Shown here: positions 33,373 through 45,141 of the stretch, one piece after another
How positions within the stretch are numbered: the first letter of the stretch is position 1
How the letters are laid out: every line of letters begins with the position of its first letter
From: Hexactinellida sp. DTS-2022
Lineage: Eukaryota; Porifera; Hexactinellida
Reading direction: 5' to 3'
Length of the DNA: 64,000 bases
Assembly: GCA_028753945.1 (NCBI GenBank)
Contig: JAPNXP010000002.1
Location: forward strand, 10,106,001-10,170,000
Position numbers and translations under genes: made by a program
The notes under the pieces: generated by a model
Seen by the model: the letters and a program-made list of their open reading frames with translations, nothing else
What the model was told of the DNA's origin: nothing
Database searches by the model: none

Positions 33373-33540
33373 TTCATTCAAGCCATCACAGCTATCCGAT
33401 ATCCGGATAGGAGTTTCGAGTACAACACACAACAATCGCAAAGCGACAACAAGCGCATCGCGCTAGTATGCATTGAATGCGCAATAAAATTCGACACTTG
33501 ATGGTAGTTTACGTTTATTCAAACGTATCATTCAATGGGG

Positions 33541-33570
33541 TTAAGGGGGGGAGGGGGGGGGGGGGGCGGG
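33541..33570 (+). repeat. Poly-G tract
   Basis: A run of mostly G (33545-33565, interrupted by one A) in otherwise AT-rich DNA, about 100 bp upstream of the Mutator-like start codon. The length may be unreliable in assembly. Confidence 0.8.
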
Positions 33571-33670
33571 CGTGTTTATTGGAGGACTTATAAGTTATAC
33601 ACAAACTATGTGTAGTCATAATGCATTAATTTTTCAGATTATCTTTTTCAACTACATTAGATACAAAATA

Positions 33671-36133
33671 ATGTCAAGCGAGTCAAGCTTCGACGCTCAA
33701 CTTTTCAATGAGTTTGATGATTTTGTTCCGAAGCCCAATTCAACAGATTCAGACTGTATTCCTTCCGATCCCGAGTCTCCCCATGCAGCCATCTCTTCTC
33801 AAGGACCTCCTCCACCTATAGCGACATCATCCCAAACATCTATCCCTCCACCAACACCTGGGATATCGGAGTCCTTCTTCAAACTTGACATAGAGCCTCA
33901 GAATGCAGACAGTTTGCCAAAACGGAGACGTAGGGGTCGCCCTTTCAAGCGAATCTACGCCAGAAGGCATACTCTAGGCAAAGCTAACACCAAAGAAGAT
34001 GCCTTAGTCAAGCCTGCAGACTATACTCCAAAGATGAGCAAGCCCAGGGGTCACAAATTCTCGAAAACCCATCCCCGTCGAGGATATACCTCTAAATTCC
34101 GTATTCCTGTATGTAACTATCCTAGACCGTTGGAATTTACAACATCTCAGGGCGATACTAAGAGGATCGTTTCTAGACCAAGAGGTATGAGAATTCTAGA
34201 TGTAGGCATTTTAGCAGAGGTATTCTCTACAATTCGGTGTAACAAATGCAATGGTACTCTGGCTCTGTATGAGGAGGAATGGTAGCACGGCTGGCAGACA
34301 TTCTTTAGGGTCAAATGCCATAAATGTAATTCAGAACACGCTACTTTCCCTTCCTCACGTTCTTTAGACATACTTAACCGCAATACTTGTGTCAATGTGC
34401 CGTTTACCCCCAAAGATATGAATGAAGTCACAATGAGGTCGGTACTGGCTACACATTCAACCGGTATGTCATGGCGTGATTTACACAAGATTGCTACAGT
34501 ATTTTATATGCCACCCCCAGTTCAAGCAATGCCATCTCGATATGCCACTCGTCTTGAGGCTGTTACTAAGAGCGCAGTCCAAGAATCGATGTTGGAAGCT
34601 GCTGATCAGCTGCACAGGAAGGTAGATTCAGAACCATCTCCCGAGCCAAAAGCTGTCAACGTTACAATCAGTTTCGACAGCTCCTGGAAGACAAGGGGTT
34701 TCTACTCAAATATAGGTTTCGGTGCTGCCATCTCTACCTCCACCAAGAAAGTACTGGACTACGAAGTGTTGAGTCGACTATGCGAGAAGTGCTCTATCTG
34801 GACGGAAGACAAACAGAAAGACAAACCATCTGAGTACGAGAAGTGGCTAGAGCGTCATAAGCCGAACTGGAACAGAAACTACACTGGTTCTTCTCAAGCA
34901 ATGGAGCCCGAAGCTGCCGAGAGAATTTGGGGTCGCAGCTTGGAGAAGAACCACTTGGTGTATTCCGTGTTTGTTGGTGACGGAGACTCTAAGGCCTTTC
35001 AGCATGTGACAAGACTTAATCCATATCCTCTTGTGAAAGTGCAGAAAGAAGAATGTCTAACGCATGTCGCCAAGCGTCTGAAGAAGAACCTAAAGAAAAT
35101 TAAGCTTAATACAAAGACAAAAACTTATATCCAACATAAGCTCCCAGAATCGAAAGCTGACTATATCGCCGCGAACTATTCTACCGTTATCTTACAGAAC
35201 CGTGGAACAACACCTGATAAGCTGTCACGAGCTCTGCACATTCTCCTCGATCATGCGGCAGGAAATCATTCTGGCTGTCCTACTGGAGAGAACACATGGT
35301 GTCGCTGGAATAAACCATCAAGCTCCGCAACACCAGCGGCCTTGACTACCTTTACAGCAATTGAAATCCAGAAGGTACGCGAGGCCTTCAACACATATGC
35401 CACGACAGAGTTCTGCAGCCATCTGACACTAGGTTTAACTCAGAATTCAAATGAATCATTGCACAGTATGATATGGTGTCTTTGTTCCAAGAACAAGTAT
35501 GTATCTCCTCAATCTATCAGGATTTTCACTGCCATCACTGTTCTGAGTTTCAATGAGGGAGAATTGTCACTCTTCGGGATAATGCATGACCTAGGACTAT
35601 CTCCTTCTCGGCAAGCCTACCAGTCAATCGTCAGCCGAATTCATAAGTTGCAAAGTTCTCGAACTTCCATGATTAAGTCACATTTCCAGCGACGGCGAAG
35701 AAGAATGAAACTAGTCAAACAGTACCGAGAAAAGGCACTGCTGAAATCAGAAGGCGGCGGTAGCTATAGAGTGGGACGTTTTGGAGCTGAGAACATACAA
35801 AGCAAGAGAGGTAGGCAGACCCGAGGACGGGGTAGACAGGCGAGAAGGGTTTCTACAGCAGGTGTGAAGAGAAAACTCAAGGAGCGTAGTACGCCTTCTG
35901 TCTCTAGTAAGTCTTCTGGTGATGCTTCAAGTGGTTCAGACGAGTCGACAACACTTTGTGCCATCTGCGATAAGAGAGAGCCGGACCCAGTAGCACTCAG
36001 ACGAGTTGGAAAGAAGATTGAATCTCAATGGGTATGCTGTGATGAATGCTCAGACTGGATACACTGCTACGGTGCTGATGTAGTATACGAGATTGTCTCT
36101 GTTGGCTCTTTCACCTGTGATAAGTGTACTTGA
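33671..36133 (+). pseudogene. Mutator-like transposase with C-terminal PHD finger, one in-frame TAG
   Basis: About 820 codons in one frame from ATG 33671 to TGA 36131-36133, broken only by TAG at 34283-34285 (codon 205). The N-terminus is acidic and Pro/Ser-rich with an AT-hook-like basic stretch (KRRRRGRPFKR). Then comes a Cys4 zinc-binding site (RCNKCN..KCHKC), with the TAG between its two halves. The transposase core after Met 34397 has TISFDSSWKTRGF (first Asp, residue 94 from that Met), VFVGDGDSKAF (second, about 195-197), HSGCPTGENTWCRW, and QNSNESLHSMIW (Glu 353). These are hallmarks of animal Mutator-like transposases. The final 60 residues form a PHD finger (CAICDK.., CCDECSDWIHCYG, CDKC), usually a histone-tail reader. 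'TAG C' is a mildly leaky stop context, but a simple nonsense mutation is more likely. TIRs were not identified. Confidence 0.85.
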
Positions 36134-36564
36134 TTCGTGAGTTGTTTTTTGGTATATCCCTTCCATTTATCCTCTAAAAATTACCATTCTTATCAATTCT
36201 TATTGGATATAGTTACACATACTTCATTTTCTATTTATTCATTTCGTAATGTTAACATCTGTTACTACTCCATAGTTACTCCTTACAACTTACTTTAATA
36301 ATATAAAAAACAAAACTCCTATAAAAATATACAAAAAAAAAAAAAACTCCTATAAAATATACAAAAACAAACTTATAAGCATATTATTATATTATATTAT
36401 ACCTGCTAGTAATATATTACTATAGTATTTCTATTCTATATATGCTTACTTATTTTTCTAATAAAATTGTATTGTTTGTGATGTATTCTGAAAACAAAAG
36501 CAGGCAACAATGAGTGGTTTGGCAGCCATGATACTATAAGGTGAGAGTCTTCAAATTGTTAATA
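36134..36564. other. 3' flank of the Mutator-like gene; duplicated A-rich block
   Basis: AACTCCTATAAAAATATACA occurs at 36314 and, slightly altered, at 36345. This is a short tandem duplication in an A-rich stretch. No convincing TIR of the Mutator element was found here. Confidence 0.45.
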
Positions 36565-36776
36565 TACCGTATTACTTGAATAGTAGCCCTGGCGACTATT
36601 TCTTGTGGGTTACTTTATCCATAAACCAACTCCCCTCACATGCTGACTTGGCGTTGTACCCAACATGATTAGTTATCTAGCTATTTATAGATATTTAGCA
36701 TGTATTTGATTCCAATAGTATTATACCTCGGGAGAAATAATCCGTGGGTGAGGCTACTATTCGAGTAAAGACGGTA
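36565..36776. mobile_element. TA-flanked MITE, family T copy 5
   Basis: TACCGTATTACTTGAATAGT at left and ACTATTCGAGTAAAGACGGT-A at right; 212 bp with TA on both sides. Internal GGCGACTATTTCTTGTGGG matches the sub-terminal block of the family. Confidence 0.8.
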
Positions 36777-37337
36777 ATTATTGTTTTCTTGTCTAATGTT
36801 TTTCCTTAGGACCAGTTGCCATGTTTGACTAACTGCTTCACGAGTTTACGACTAGTAGTTTAGCTCCTTTTTGTTAATAAATGTGACAAACACAAAAGCC
36901 TGCACATTGTTGCATCAAGCCCACCATACGTGACACATAAAAAATAGATCAGTGTTCGATCTTCATGCTACTTTGTTATATCGTTTTATATTACCTTATT
37001 GCATGCAACGAAGTTGAATCTGTATGGTGGGCTTTAAAAAAGTTCTCAGTGAGGATTTTCCTAAAAGAAAAATTTAGGCGGACAGCTATTTCGGTAGAAA
37101 GATAGGTCAGCGCAGAATTTACTTTCCGTTGTGAATAGCAATACTAATAGTCAGGGGTGGCGCCTGAAATTCAATAATAATAATGTATAATAATAATAAT
37201 TATTATTATTATTATTATTATTTAGCCTCCCCCCTTCTCTTTTCTTTTGTCTATTCATAGTCCATGAAACACACTTTACTAGTTAAATCTACCAACTTGA
37301 CTATCTACTAGATAGCAACACAATTTAGGCATCACCT
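36777..37337. other. No gene; AT microsatellite at 37173-37222
   Basis: An AAT/ATT triplet array (AATAATAATAAT then ATTATTATTATT) forms a hairpin-prone stretch. Nothing else is recognised. Confidence 0.5.
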
Positions 37338-37652
37338 GGTTACCATACCTGCCAACCTATTTGAGTAATATCCCTGTATTGGGCTCCAATTTTCCCCTGT
37401 ACATTGACCAAAATACCTGTACACAGTACACCCGAATTTTTTTCTCTCGCTCGTTTAGGAAAACACTATACGCTTGATTAGGAACTGTTAATTTAACAGA
37501 ATTTTACATTTTGAGAGTGTAGACATTTTTAGGAATTATTTGACTTCCAATCATTAATTTTGTCCCGAGTTAAATTCCCTGTACAAATGTAATAATTCCC
37601 CCTTAAGAACAGCAAATGGTTAAAATCCCTGCGGTTGGCAGGTATGGGTTAC
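37338..37652. mobile_element. MITE with CATACCTGCCAACC ends and 6-bp duplication
   Basis: Perfect 14-bp terminal inverted repeats (37344-37357, 37633-37646), flanked by perfect GGTTAC direct repeats (37338-37343, 37647-37652). The interior repeats CCCTGTA-type blocks. A fragment with the same left end lies inside the hAT MITE at about 48593. Confidence 0.85.
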
Positions 37653-37681
37653 TATAATTAGCTCTGTTTGTATACTCAAAG

Positions 37682-38387
37682 TTAAGGTTCAGGTATACTC
37701 TACAAATTTCGAATATTTAGATAAAATCCAAATCATTGTCTATTTCTCTTTTATTGCATTTTGGGATTGTATTGATACCAATGAGTACTCTAAAGAGATT
37801 TCTAAGAAAGATTCCTATTATTATTCCAGATTGACACACTTTGGTCACCTCAATTTAGGAATAATTGCTGTAAATTTTTTTTCAAAATCCGCTATCTCAA
37901 AACTAACATTTTCAGAATTGCGGAAGCAGTCATTTTGTCAATTTGGGTAGTAGAATCAAAAACTCAACGGTTTCTGAGAGATCTCGTAAAGATACAACTT
38001 TTCAGTGCTGCGATTTACCCTAATATGAATAGTTCATCTGTTTTTTGGATTTTGGTTAAGGAAAATATTCATTTGAAAATCGACATCTCATAAAAGTATT
38101 TGAAATCCAGAAAAATGTAGATATTCACAATTCCTGTACTCAAAAGTTATATTACATCAAGCTAAACACATTTTATCAATAATATTCTTGGTATTGTTTA
38201 TCTTTTCCGATTGATTAATTCCGCAAAAATGGTAAATTAAAAAAAAGATTTTTCCTCTATTAGTTTATTTGCCAATATTATTGTATTTTTGGCATCCTGA
38301 GGATCAAGTAAATTCCGCTGTAAAAAAATTAATTCATTCGGGTAAATAGTTATGGTAGAAGTACTCTAGAGTATACCTGAACCTTAA
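37682..38387. mobile_element. TTAA-flanked MITE PB3
   Basis: TTAA (37682-37685), GGTTCAGGTATACTCT at left, AGAGTATACCTGAACC at right, TTAA (38384-38387). 698 bp, piggyBac-type target. Non-coding. Confidence 0.85.
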
Positions 38388-38707
38388 ATTGATTCTGATA
38401 AATGTACGCGGCGGATCTGATGTAACTAATAGTAAAGAGTTAAATTAGCACTATTACAGAACTTGCGCCTAATAGAGTAAATTGCCTGCTCTTACATTAT
38501 CTAGTATGGATTCACTATTAGGCTAAACATTGACTATAAATATCTAATTCAAATTTTTCGATTTTTGAAATTTTGAGCATCAACTTCCTTCTTAGAATAA
38601 TTAGTACTGTCCAAAAACGCAATAATAATTGGGGGTCATCGGGTGTCGATAATTTGATATTCTATCTCCTTATGGTAGAAGTACTCTAGAGTATACCTGA
38701 ACCTTAA
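38388..38707 (+). repeat. Repeat matching 18905-19150, ending in a second PB3 terminus
   Basis: GTAGTAGAGTTAAA / AGAACTTGCGCC / TAGTATGGATTCACTATTAG / AATTGGGGGT.ATCGGGTGTC blocks are shared with 18930-19150. At 38673-38707 the last 30 bp of PB3 plus TTAA occur again. A second PB3-related terminus therefore lies 320 bp beyond the first. Confidence 0.65.
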
Positions 38708-38941
38708 TATTTAATTGAGTGTTTAGAACAAGTTAAATTTCTTACGAAATACTACAAATGTATTGAAACAATTATAGTAAACAAATTACTTGATTTATAT
38801 AAGTTTTCTATTCATTTATACAAGTCCGCTTTCTTTTCGGACACCCATTCGCAGGCATTTGAAGAAAATGCTTGTCATAATTACGTCCAAATAGAGCTGA
38901 AAGTTCAGTGCGGCAATGCTTTCAACTAGATTACATAGACT

Positions 38942-39010
38942 CAGGGCCGGATTAACAAAGGTGGAGGCCCTGGGGCAACCAATGTTGTGGAGGCCCCGGA
39001 CTCCAACACT
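38942..39010 (+). mobile_element. hAT terminus fragment (CAGGGCCGGATTAAC)
   Basis: CAGGGCCGGATTAAC followed by GGAGGCCCTGGGGC matches the right end of the element at 5191-6764. No partner end or duplication was found. Confidence 0.6.
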
Positions 39011-40768
39011 ACAATTGTCCTGTCACTGGAAAATTGGTCAAAAAAAATTGGTTCGGGAGACCAAAACTCCATGGAAAACTGGTCATAGGACCATATTTCC
39101 ATGGAATTTTGGTCCCCCAGACCAACTCTTTCTGGTAAACCTATATCTCAACATGTCAATTAAACGGAGAGGTACACATATGTTCATTATTTAATATATG
39201 ACATAACAACATTAGACGCTGACAATATAATAACTGCAACCATATATTCAGGTCAACTATGAATATACAAACAATAGAAAATAAACAAGTTCAACTAATG
39301 ACTCTTTGATGCCTCACTAGTTCAGGAAGTATAGTAGGATTGGGTGAACTGTGTGCTGAAATATAGCATATTGTTGGTCTTTTCGATTGTATGAATCTTT
39401 CTCCGTGGGAATTCCTATGAAAAAGAGTGACCTTTGAACAGCTCGTGGAGAGAAGACACAATAATTTGTCTCGCTATAACGATGAGATCCTCCTAACTCA
39501 ATTGTTGTCTCAGGTGCGATTAGAGAATTCCCCGTCACTTGAATGAAACTATTTTCTCGAGTTTGATGAACCTTGTTCTCTTCCGCCGAACAGAGCACAG
39601 GAACAATTGATTCGATGCGAGAATTGCATTATTGGGACCACTGGTCTTGTATTGGTGGCAAGTCACAAAGATTTGTACGAATATACTACTTTGAATGAGT
39701 GCAAACCATGAAGATATGTCAGACAAAAATAGATAATCTCAATCTAATATGAAATACAAATGAAAATTATCCAATTGAAATAAATAACTAGTTATCAGAG
39801 GAGGAAACTATAAAAGATGTTAAAATGGGAGCAAAAGTAAGTTTGATGAGGACTGGATTATTGAATCTGCAGATTTATCAAACCTGCTATCGTGCAATAA
39901 TGTTTCTGGGGTATATTCCTAAAGGCCCTAGGGAGACTACTAATCCAGTGAATAGATAGTTAACTTCTTATCTAAATTGTTAATATCTGCTAAGTTCCGT
40001 TCAACCGAACGTAACGCTTCCAAAGGTTGAAGGGCTATAGTATCTAACAATATAATTATTCGACATTTATGGTAAATAACGGTAAATCTCGAATAATTTT
40101 ATCAAATTACGTTTTACAGGGTCGGTTGTGTATAATTATACCGGGGTAGTTGAGTTGAGTCGAAAGAGGGGTCACTCGATTGGGTAAGGACACAATTGGA
40201 GAAAGGATTTTTGACACATTCCTGATACATTCAAAGCGTTGCTATGGAAAAATTCTTCCAAATAGAGTCATGTGATATATCAAATTATCGGAAATTTTAC
40301 TTCGAAACTGAATTCAACAATAAAAAGACGATATAACTTAAGCATCCTGTGTGGTAGATTTGTCTTTTGATTACCGGGTTCGACTGTACCTTAGTGATAT
40401 TTAAATTTCATATTTCAGCTAAAGTAAAATCCAACTAAGTTCCCCGATGTATGTATCTTTGATTATAATGATATTTTAAATCACAATTGAATTTTTAATA
40501 TTCCAAGGAATTGATGGACTCTTTTTTGTGTAACAGTTTACATTTTTTTTTCATTAATTTACATTTATATTTAACATTGATTTTGTACACCCTGCACTAC
40601 AGAAAACAAAAGTGAATCTAGTTTATATGATTTTCCTGATAAAACGAACTAATTTAATGAACCCCTGGTGTTGCTATTAACGAGCAAAGTAAATTTAAAC
40701 TGTTCACATTTCAATAAATCCACTCCAAATGATCCGGTTTATCGGATCATTTGGAGTCTCACTTCCAT
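39011..40768. other. No recognised gene; unassigned minus-strand frames at 39317-39726
   Basis: The minus frame from 39598 contains VHQTRENSFIQVTGNSLIAP and could be a decayed retroelement or host fragment, but I cannot assign it. Two adjacent complementary ATCCGGTTTATCGGAT / AAATGATCC..GGATCATTT blocks near 40727-40756 form a small hairpin. Confidence 0.3.
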
Positions 40769-41026
40769 CTGAATTTATCAGTTACGTTATAAGATGTTTG
40801 TACTGTTGGATCACCCTACAGACGTTATCCCGGTAGGTCGCTCATAATTACACTTACTAACTGTTATTCTTGTTATATGAGCTTTATCTATAGGTTCTCC
40901 AGTTTGTATACAGGCTACATATTCCGCAGATCTTTCTGAATTTATCAGTTACATTATAAGATGTTTGTACTGTAGGATCTCCCTACAGACGTTATCCCGG
41001 TAGGTCGCTCATAATTGCACTTACTA
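40769..41026 (+). repeat. Two-copy direct repeat, 167-bp offset
   Basis: CTGAATTTATCAGTTACGTT (40769) and CTGAATTTATCAGTTACATT (40936) each start about 88 bp of near identity, through GGTAGGTCGCTCATAATT. Confidence 0.8.
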
Positions 41027-41714
41027 AGTTAGTAAGGCTATAAAGGTTTCATACGAATTAATATTTAATAATTTTTTAGATGCGGTCGGTAATGATATGT
41101 CCTCACCTAAGTGTGGCCAGTATGCTACAAGAGTTTGCGAACCCCCGCTCTATTCAGTACTATTGCTGAACACTATATACATGCGTCCAATTGTTGGTTT
41201 GTTAGCAATGGCTTCAACAATAACAACAACAGCAACAGCAACAACAACAATAACAACCACACATGGGGTCCCCCTCGCTATTTGCAGGACATCTTTTACA
41301 TATTTGAAATGATGAGGTAATGCTTACTCTGGTTATTTATCCTATTTTTATAGTTTAACTAGTATATCTGTATTATTTACATTATCTAGTTCTTGTTCCA
41401 TGCTAATTAAACTAAACATCTATAAAAAGTTTTATTTTGTAGAGAGCATAACCTTTTTCCTGATGTTTATTATAATCTCAATGCACTCCCTATTTCTACA
41501 AACTGGGATTATGCTAAATACCAGATTAGTCTGACAATTTTATTTTTCTTCTCCAAAGCTAATTTATATATAGCTTCATAGAATTTTTGATACCTAAATA
41601 TTCTTCAGCAAGTACCTACCATTCAAATATTATATAATGGAATTACGATTTTAAAGACATTGATTTCACGGCCCCAAAATCCGATTAGACTAAAGAACCG
41701 ATGTCAATAACACT
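41027..41714. other. CAA microsatellite in an unrecognised frame; no gene called
   Basis: A CAA/CAG repeat (41216-41262) encodes poly-Asn or poly-Thr in two overlapping frames (41097-41320). TTTTTTAG before and GTAATG after could serve as splice sites, but the frames disagree and no homology is recognised. Confidence 0.35.
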
Positions 41715-42055
41715 CGATTTGGCTGTATTCTAATTTCTCAATCAAACTCGCTTCTTAATTCCTCTCTATGCGATTGGAGAATTACATCTACACGTACCTG
41801 AATCCCGCTTAGCTCATAACATGGAATCTATCAAGCTCTAACTTATCTCGAGAAGTTCTGTTTGCTCATACGATCGTTCCCTCTTTCTCCTCGTATAATT
41901 CGAGATGCATTATCTCTATGTTCGGGCAAAAGCTATTAAGTTATATCCTCTCCATTTGCTGGACGACTTCTATATTCTTTTCTACAGCTCCAAACCTATA
42001 CGTCTGTGAGTTTATTTGTTCCTTATTTATTTATTTATGTATTTATTTATTTATT
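41715..42055 (-). repeat. Dispersed repeat C, copy 3
   Basis: The complement matches 1512-1760 through ATCCTCTCCAT..GGACGACTT, GAATCCCGCTTAGCTCATAA and a terminal TATT/AATA microsatellite. Confidence 0.7.
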
Positions 42056-42471
42056 ATATACACTACTCGCAATATTTCAAACCTCAAACCTCCTAGCTGG
42101 CTAGCTCATGTTTCTTTATGTCCCAAACTAATAATATTTTGTGTACCAGTCTATACTTATATTATACACCAAGATCACCCTTAAAAGGCTAATCAATATC
42201 AGCAAAAAATTATGGTCTCAGCTAATCCATTGTTTTACTGTAGAACACTTATACATAGTATATATTGAAACAATCATTGAAATTTCCATTTTACAAATAC
42301 TTTTTTTGAAAATGGATTTTTTAGATTTCGTAATCATGGGCGCCGAAGGGTGGGGTGCCAAGGGGGTTTGCCCCCTTGGCTCACAGGGCGTAGGGGGCAG
42401 CCCCCTTGGGTTTTGTATATATTTAAATATTTGTCTTAATAATATAATTATATTTGTTGCACATAGCAATC
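42056..42471. other. GC-rich hairpin at 42340-42415; otherwise no gene
   Basis: GCCAAGGGGGTTTGCCCCCTT-GGC is a perfect hairpin, followed by AGGGGGCAGCCCCCTTGGG. Such stripes are typical of non-autonomous transposon ends. It lies just 5' of the hAT gene. Confidence 0.5.
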
Positions 42472-43597
42472 ATGTCAAAAATACCTGATAGCAGCTACTT
42501 GCCAGAATGTAACCCCGAGAATTTCAAAAAGCAGTGTACAATAAGCCTTTTTTTAAATACGTCGCAAGAACAGATGATTGGACCAGTGGTAGATGATGGA
42601 GCTGTTACCCCACCAACTCAAATTAGTCTGGTTCATGATCCTTCCAATCTGTCGGTGCCACAGATCCTTGACTCTCCGGATGGCTACATGGAGGATGACG
42701 GTTTCAAAGGACCATACAAAAAGGATGGTCCAGACGGTAAGGGTCGCAGTTTCCAGGGATCCTGGAAGAATGACTTCCAATGGCTCTACTACGACAAGAC
42801 AAAGGATCGTCCTTTTTCGCTGGTGCAATTGGGGCTTGAAGAAAGAAAAAATGCTTCCTGAGTTCCTGAGACTAAGAGAGACATACGAAAAGCAGAGACT
42901 CATAGGGATGGGCTGGAACGATTACAGGAAGGGTAGGGAGGATCTGAGGAAGCATGAAAATAGCGAGATCCACAAGCATGCACTTGAAGTATACGTTATT
43001 GCTTGCCACATGCGACTCTATGTCCAAGCTTATCAACTCCAAAGCTCAACAGCAGCGTATGAAAAGACGCGCTGCACTAGACACGATCTTTGCTGGGCTA
43101 AAGTGGCTGGGACAACGTGGTCTTGCTATCAGGGGACACGAACACGACGAGGGAAATTTCAAGTAACTGATGGAGTTCGTCAGCCAATATCACCCCAACC
43201 TCAGGGAACACGTGGAAAGTGAGATAAGAGCTAAGCATATGGGTTGGGAGATTCAAAATGAAATTCTGAAAATGCTTTCCGACGGTGCAATGAGAGAACT
43301 TATCATTCAAGTCCAGGGCGCTAAGCAATTCGCGATTATAATTGATGAAGTCTGCGATAAGGGATGGGTTGAGCAACTCCCCATCTGCTTGAGGTGGGTT
43401 GACAAGGAATAGGAGGTTCAAGAGAAGTGGCTGGCATTCATTGCGCTGGACAAAAGCGATGCTGAGATGATATATGCAATGATCAAGCAGTCTTTGCTGG
43501 CGTACGGCCTAAATTTTGAGAACTATCGTGGCCAAGCGAGCGATGGAGCGAGTGTCATGCGCGGAAGAAAGAATGGAGTGTCTACAAGGATCCTCAG
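42472..43597 (+). pseudogene. hAT transposase (ZMYM1/ZNF862-like), 5' half, split by Transib
   Basis: Begins plausibly at ATG 42472. GMGWNDYRKGREDLRKHENS and EIHKHALE look like the end of a TTF-type BED-like zinc finger. A shifted frame continues to GQRGLAIRGHE. AKQFAIIIDEVCDKGWVEQL contains the first catalytic Asp region. Then come ASDGASVMRGRKNGVSTRIL. These are the landmarks of the hAT/DUF4371 family. The copy is dead: frameshifts near 42840 and 42990, TAA at 43167, TAG at 43410, then interruption by Transib at 43598. The 3' half resumes at 46740. Confidence 0.75.
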
Positions 43598-43599
43598 CT

Positions 43600-43637
43600 C
43601 ACAGTGGCACGATATGTGGAAATAGGATACAAAATCA
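43600..43637 (+). promoter_or_regulatory. 5' terminus resembling a 23-RSS (heptamer, 22-bp spacer, nonamer-like)
   Basis: Heptamer CACAGTG (43600-43606) is identical to the vertebrate consensus. A 22-bp spacer leads to ACAAAATCA (43629-43637), which matches the nonamer ACAAAAACC at 7 of 9 positions. In the RAG system the nonamer is bound by a dedicated domain and the heptamer is cut at its outer edge. Confidence 0.6.
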
Positions 43638-44208
43638 TAACCTTGGATAGCTTTAGAAGGTTGTTATATTGGAATTCAGCACCCTCACAAACCTAGGGAA
43701 GCAATTGGAATTTCCAAAATAACGTTTCCATTGAGCTCACACGTTTTGAAATGAGGTCATAATTGACATTCCAAAAATAGTATATATGGTTTAAAATTTT
43801 AGCCATGATGTAATTTTAAATAATTTAGATTCTTTACGTCAAATATCTGCTATATATAGTATATCAATCGAAAGCTCTTTTGTTGCTGAATAATATATTA
43901 CATCATTCGTTACGCCTAAGATGAAATGGAATTTATTATTCTAATTTTAAACATGCTTGTTTGTACAACTGGTATAAAATGATAGACCGCTTTACAAAAA
44001 GTCATAGTACTTATTTTGCCTTCACTTGCGGAACTTTCTTTTACATTTTTCTATTACCGTATTTTCTGCTCAACAAAATACACTTTAAACTACGGTGTCA
44101 GGAAGAGTCAACGATATTATTTTTTTCGATTCAAAAATCTCACTTCGTTTATATTTTTCGAAATTTCTCACAAAATCATAATAATTTTTTAATAATATTA
44201 GCACTATT

Positions 44209-45141
44209 ATGAATAACGAAGATGCATACATATTCTTCACTGCTCGAAAGGACAAACCTATCACCTCAATTGCGTCCGAGTTTATTGTCCTGAATAGTTT
44301 GGAAGACACTGCGCATGATACAGTTCGGAGAAAATCTTCGAGTCTCAGAGAAGATAGAAGAGAATATTTGAAGCGAGCCGACATATCTACTTGGAATGCG
44401 ATATCGTTTTATACATTACCTGCTGCTAAGCATCCAAGATTGAGTACTGGTTCTCAATACTCAGATGAAGACATGGTGATTGGGAGTGTTTGCTCTAGTC
44501 AATCTACCTCTGTTTTCGAAGAAGATTTTAGTAGGCCCACCCGTAAGCCTCTGAACGAACTATCAACTAAAGGGCTACGTAACCGATTGTCCTCTCTACT
44601 AGCACATCTTGAGACAGTTGCTGAACAAGAAAATGTTTCCAGTAAGGAACTCTCCTGTTACCTAATGATGCTATGTTCACAGGCTGAATACGACTTTACT
44701 AATGCGAAGTTTTGCAAAGAAATTATCGCTAAGGGAAGCTTCGGACTAGTCTGCAATAAATTGACCTGTGATAAAGCTGCATTCTTAATGGATTCTTTAG
44801 AAATTGGAAAGAAGAAATACATCGATTTAAGACGGTTATTGATCTCAGATGTCCAGCTTCCTGGTTACAATCGAATAGCTACCCATCGATCTCAAATCTG
44901 CATGACTAATGACATCTTTCCAGTCAATCGAGACCATCAGGTAGGCATTGGTATATCTTACAACAAGATTCTGACTCATACAGTGAACAGAATATTGACT
45001 GCTTCTGACATTGACATTGCCAGCAATCTGAAGATACGAATTTCAGATGGACTTGACGGCTCGGGCTGTCACCGAGTTTACCAGCAAGCCACTCACCCCG
45101 AGATATCAACGAAAAGTTTTATTCTATTCGGGTTTAAACTT
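44209..45141 (+). pseudogene. Transib transposase, N-terminal third (RAG1-like)
   Basis: Opens at ATG 44209. RKPLNELSTKGLRNRLSSLL is the basic helical region of Transib transposases. KKKYIDLRRLLISDVQLPGY, then HRSQIC, and LTHTVNRIL correspond to conserved pre-catalytic blocks. IRISDGLDGSGCHRVYQQ contains the first catalytic Asp region (residues 280-283), equivalent to the DGMGD region of RAG1. SFILFGFKL is the last collinear segment (ends at 45141). After it the plus strand enters the inverted segment and the frame stops at 45211-45213. The frame itself has no stops or shifts, so damage is structural rather than by point mutation. Confidence 0.82.

Noticed and set aside
39317-39726. Minus-strand frames as a retroelement protease region
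   Set aside because: One suggestive stretch only; no catalytic motif or neighbouring pol domains.
41097-41320. Poly-Asn / poly-Thr frames as a host exon
   Set aside because: Open only because of a CAA/CAG microsatellite; the two overlapping frames contradict each other and no motif supports either.
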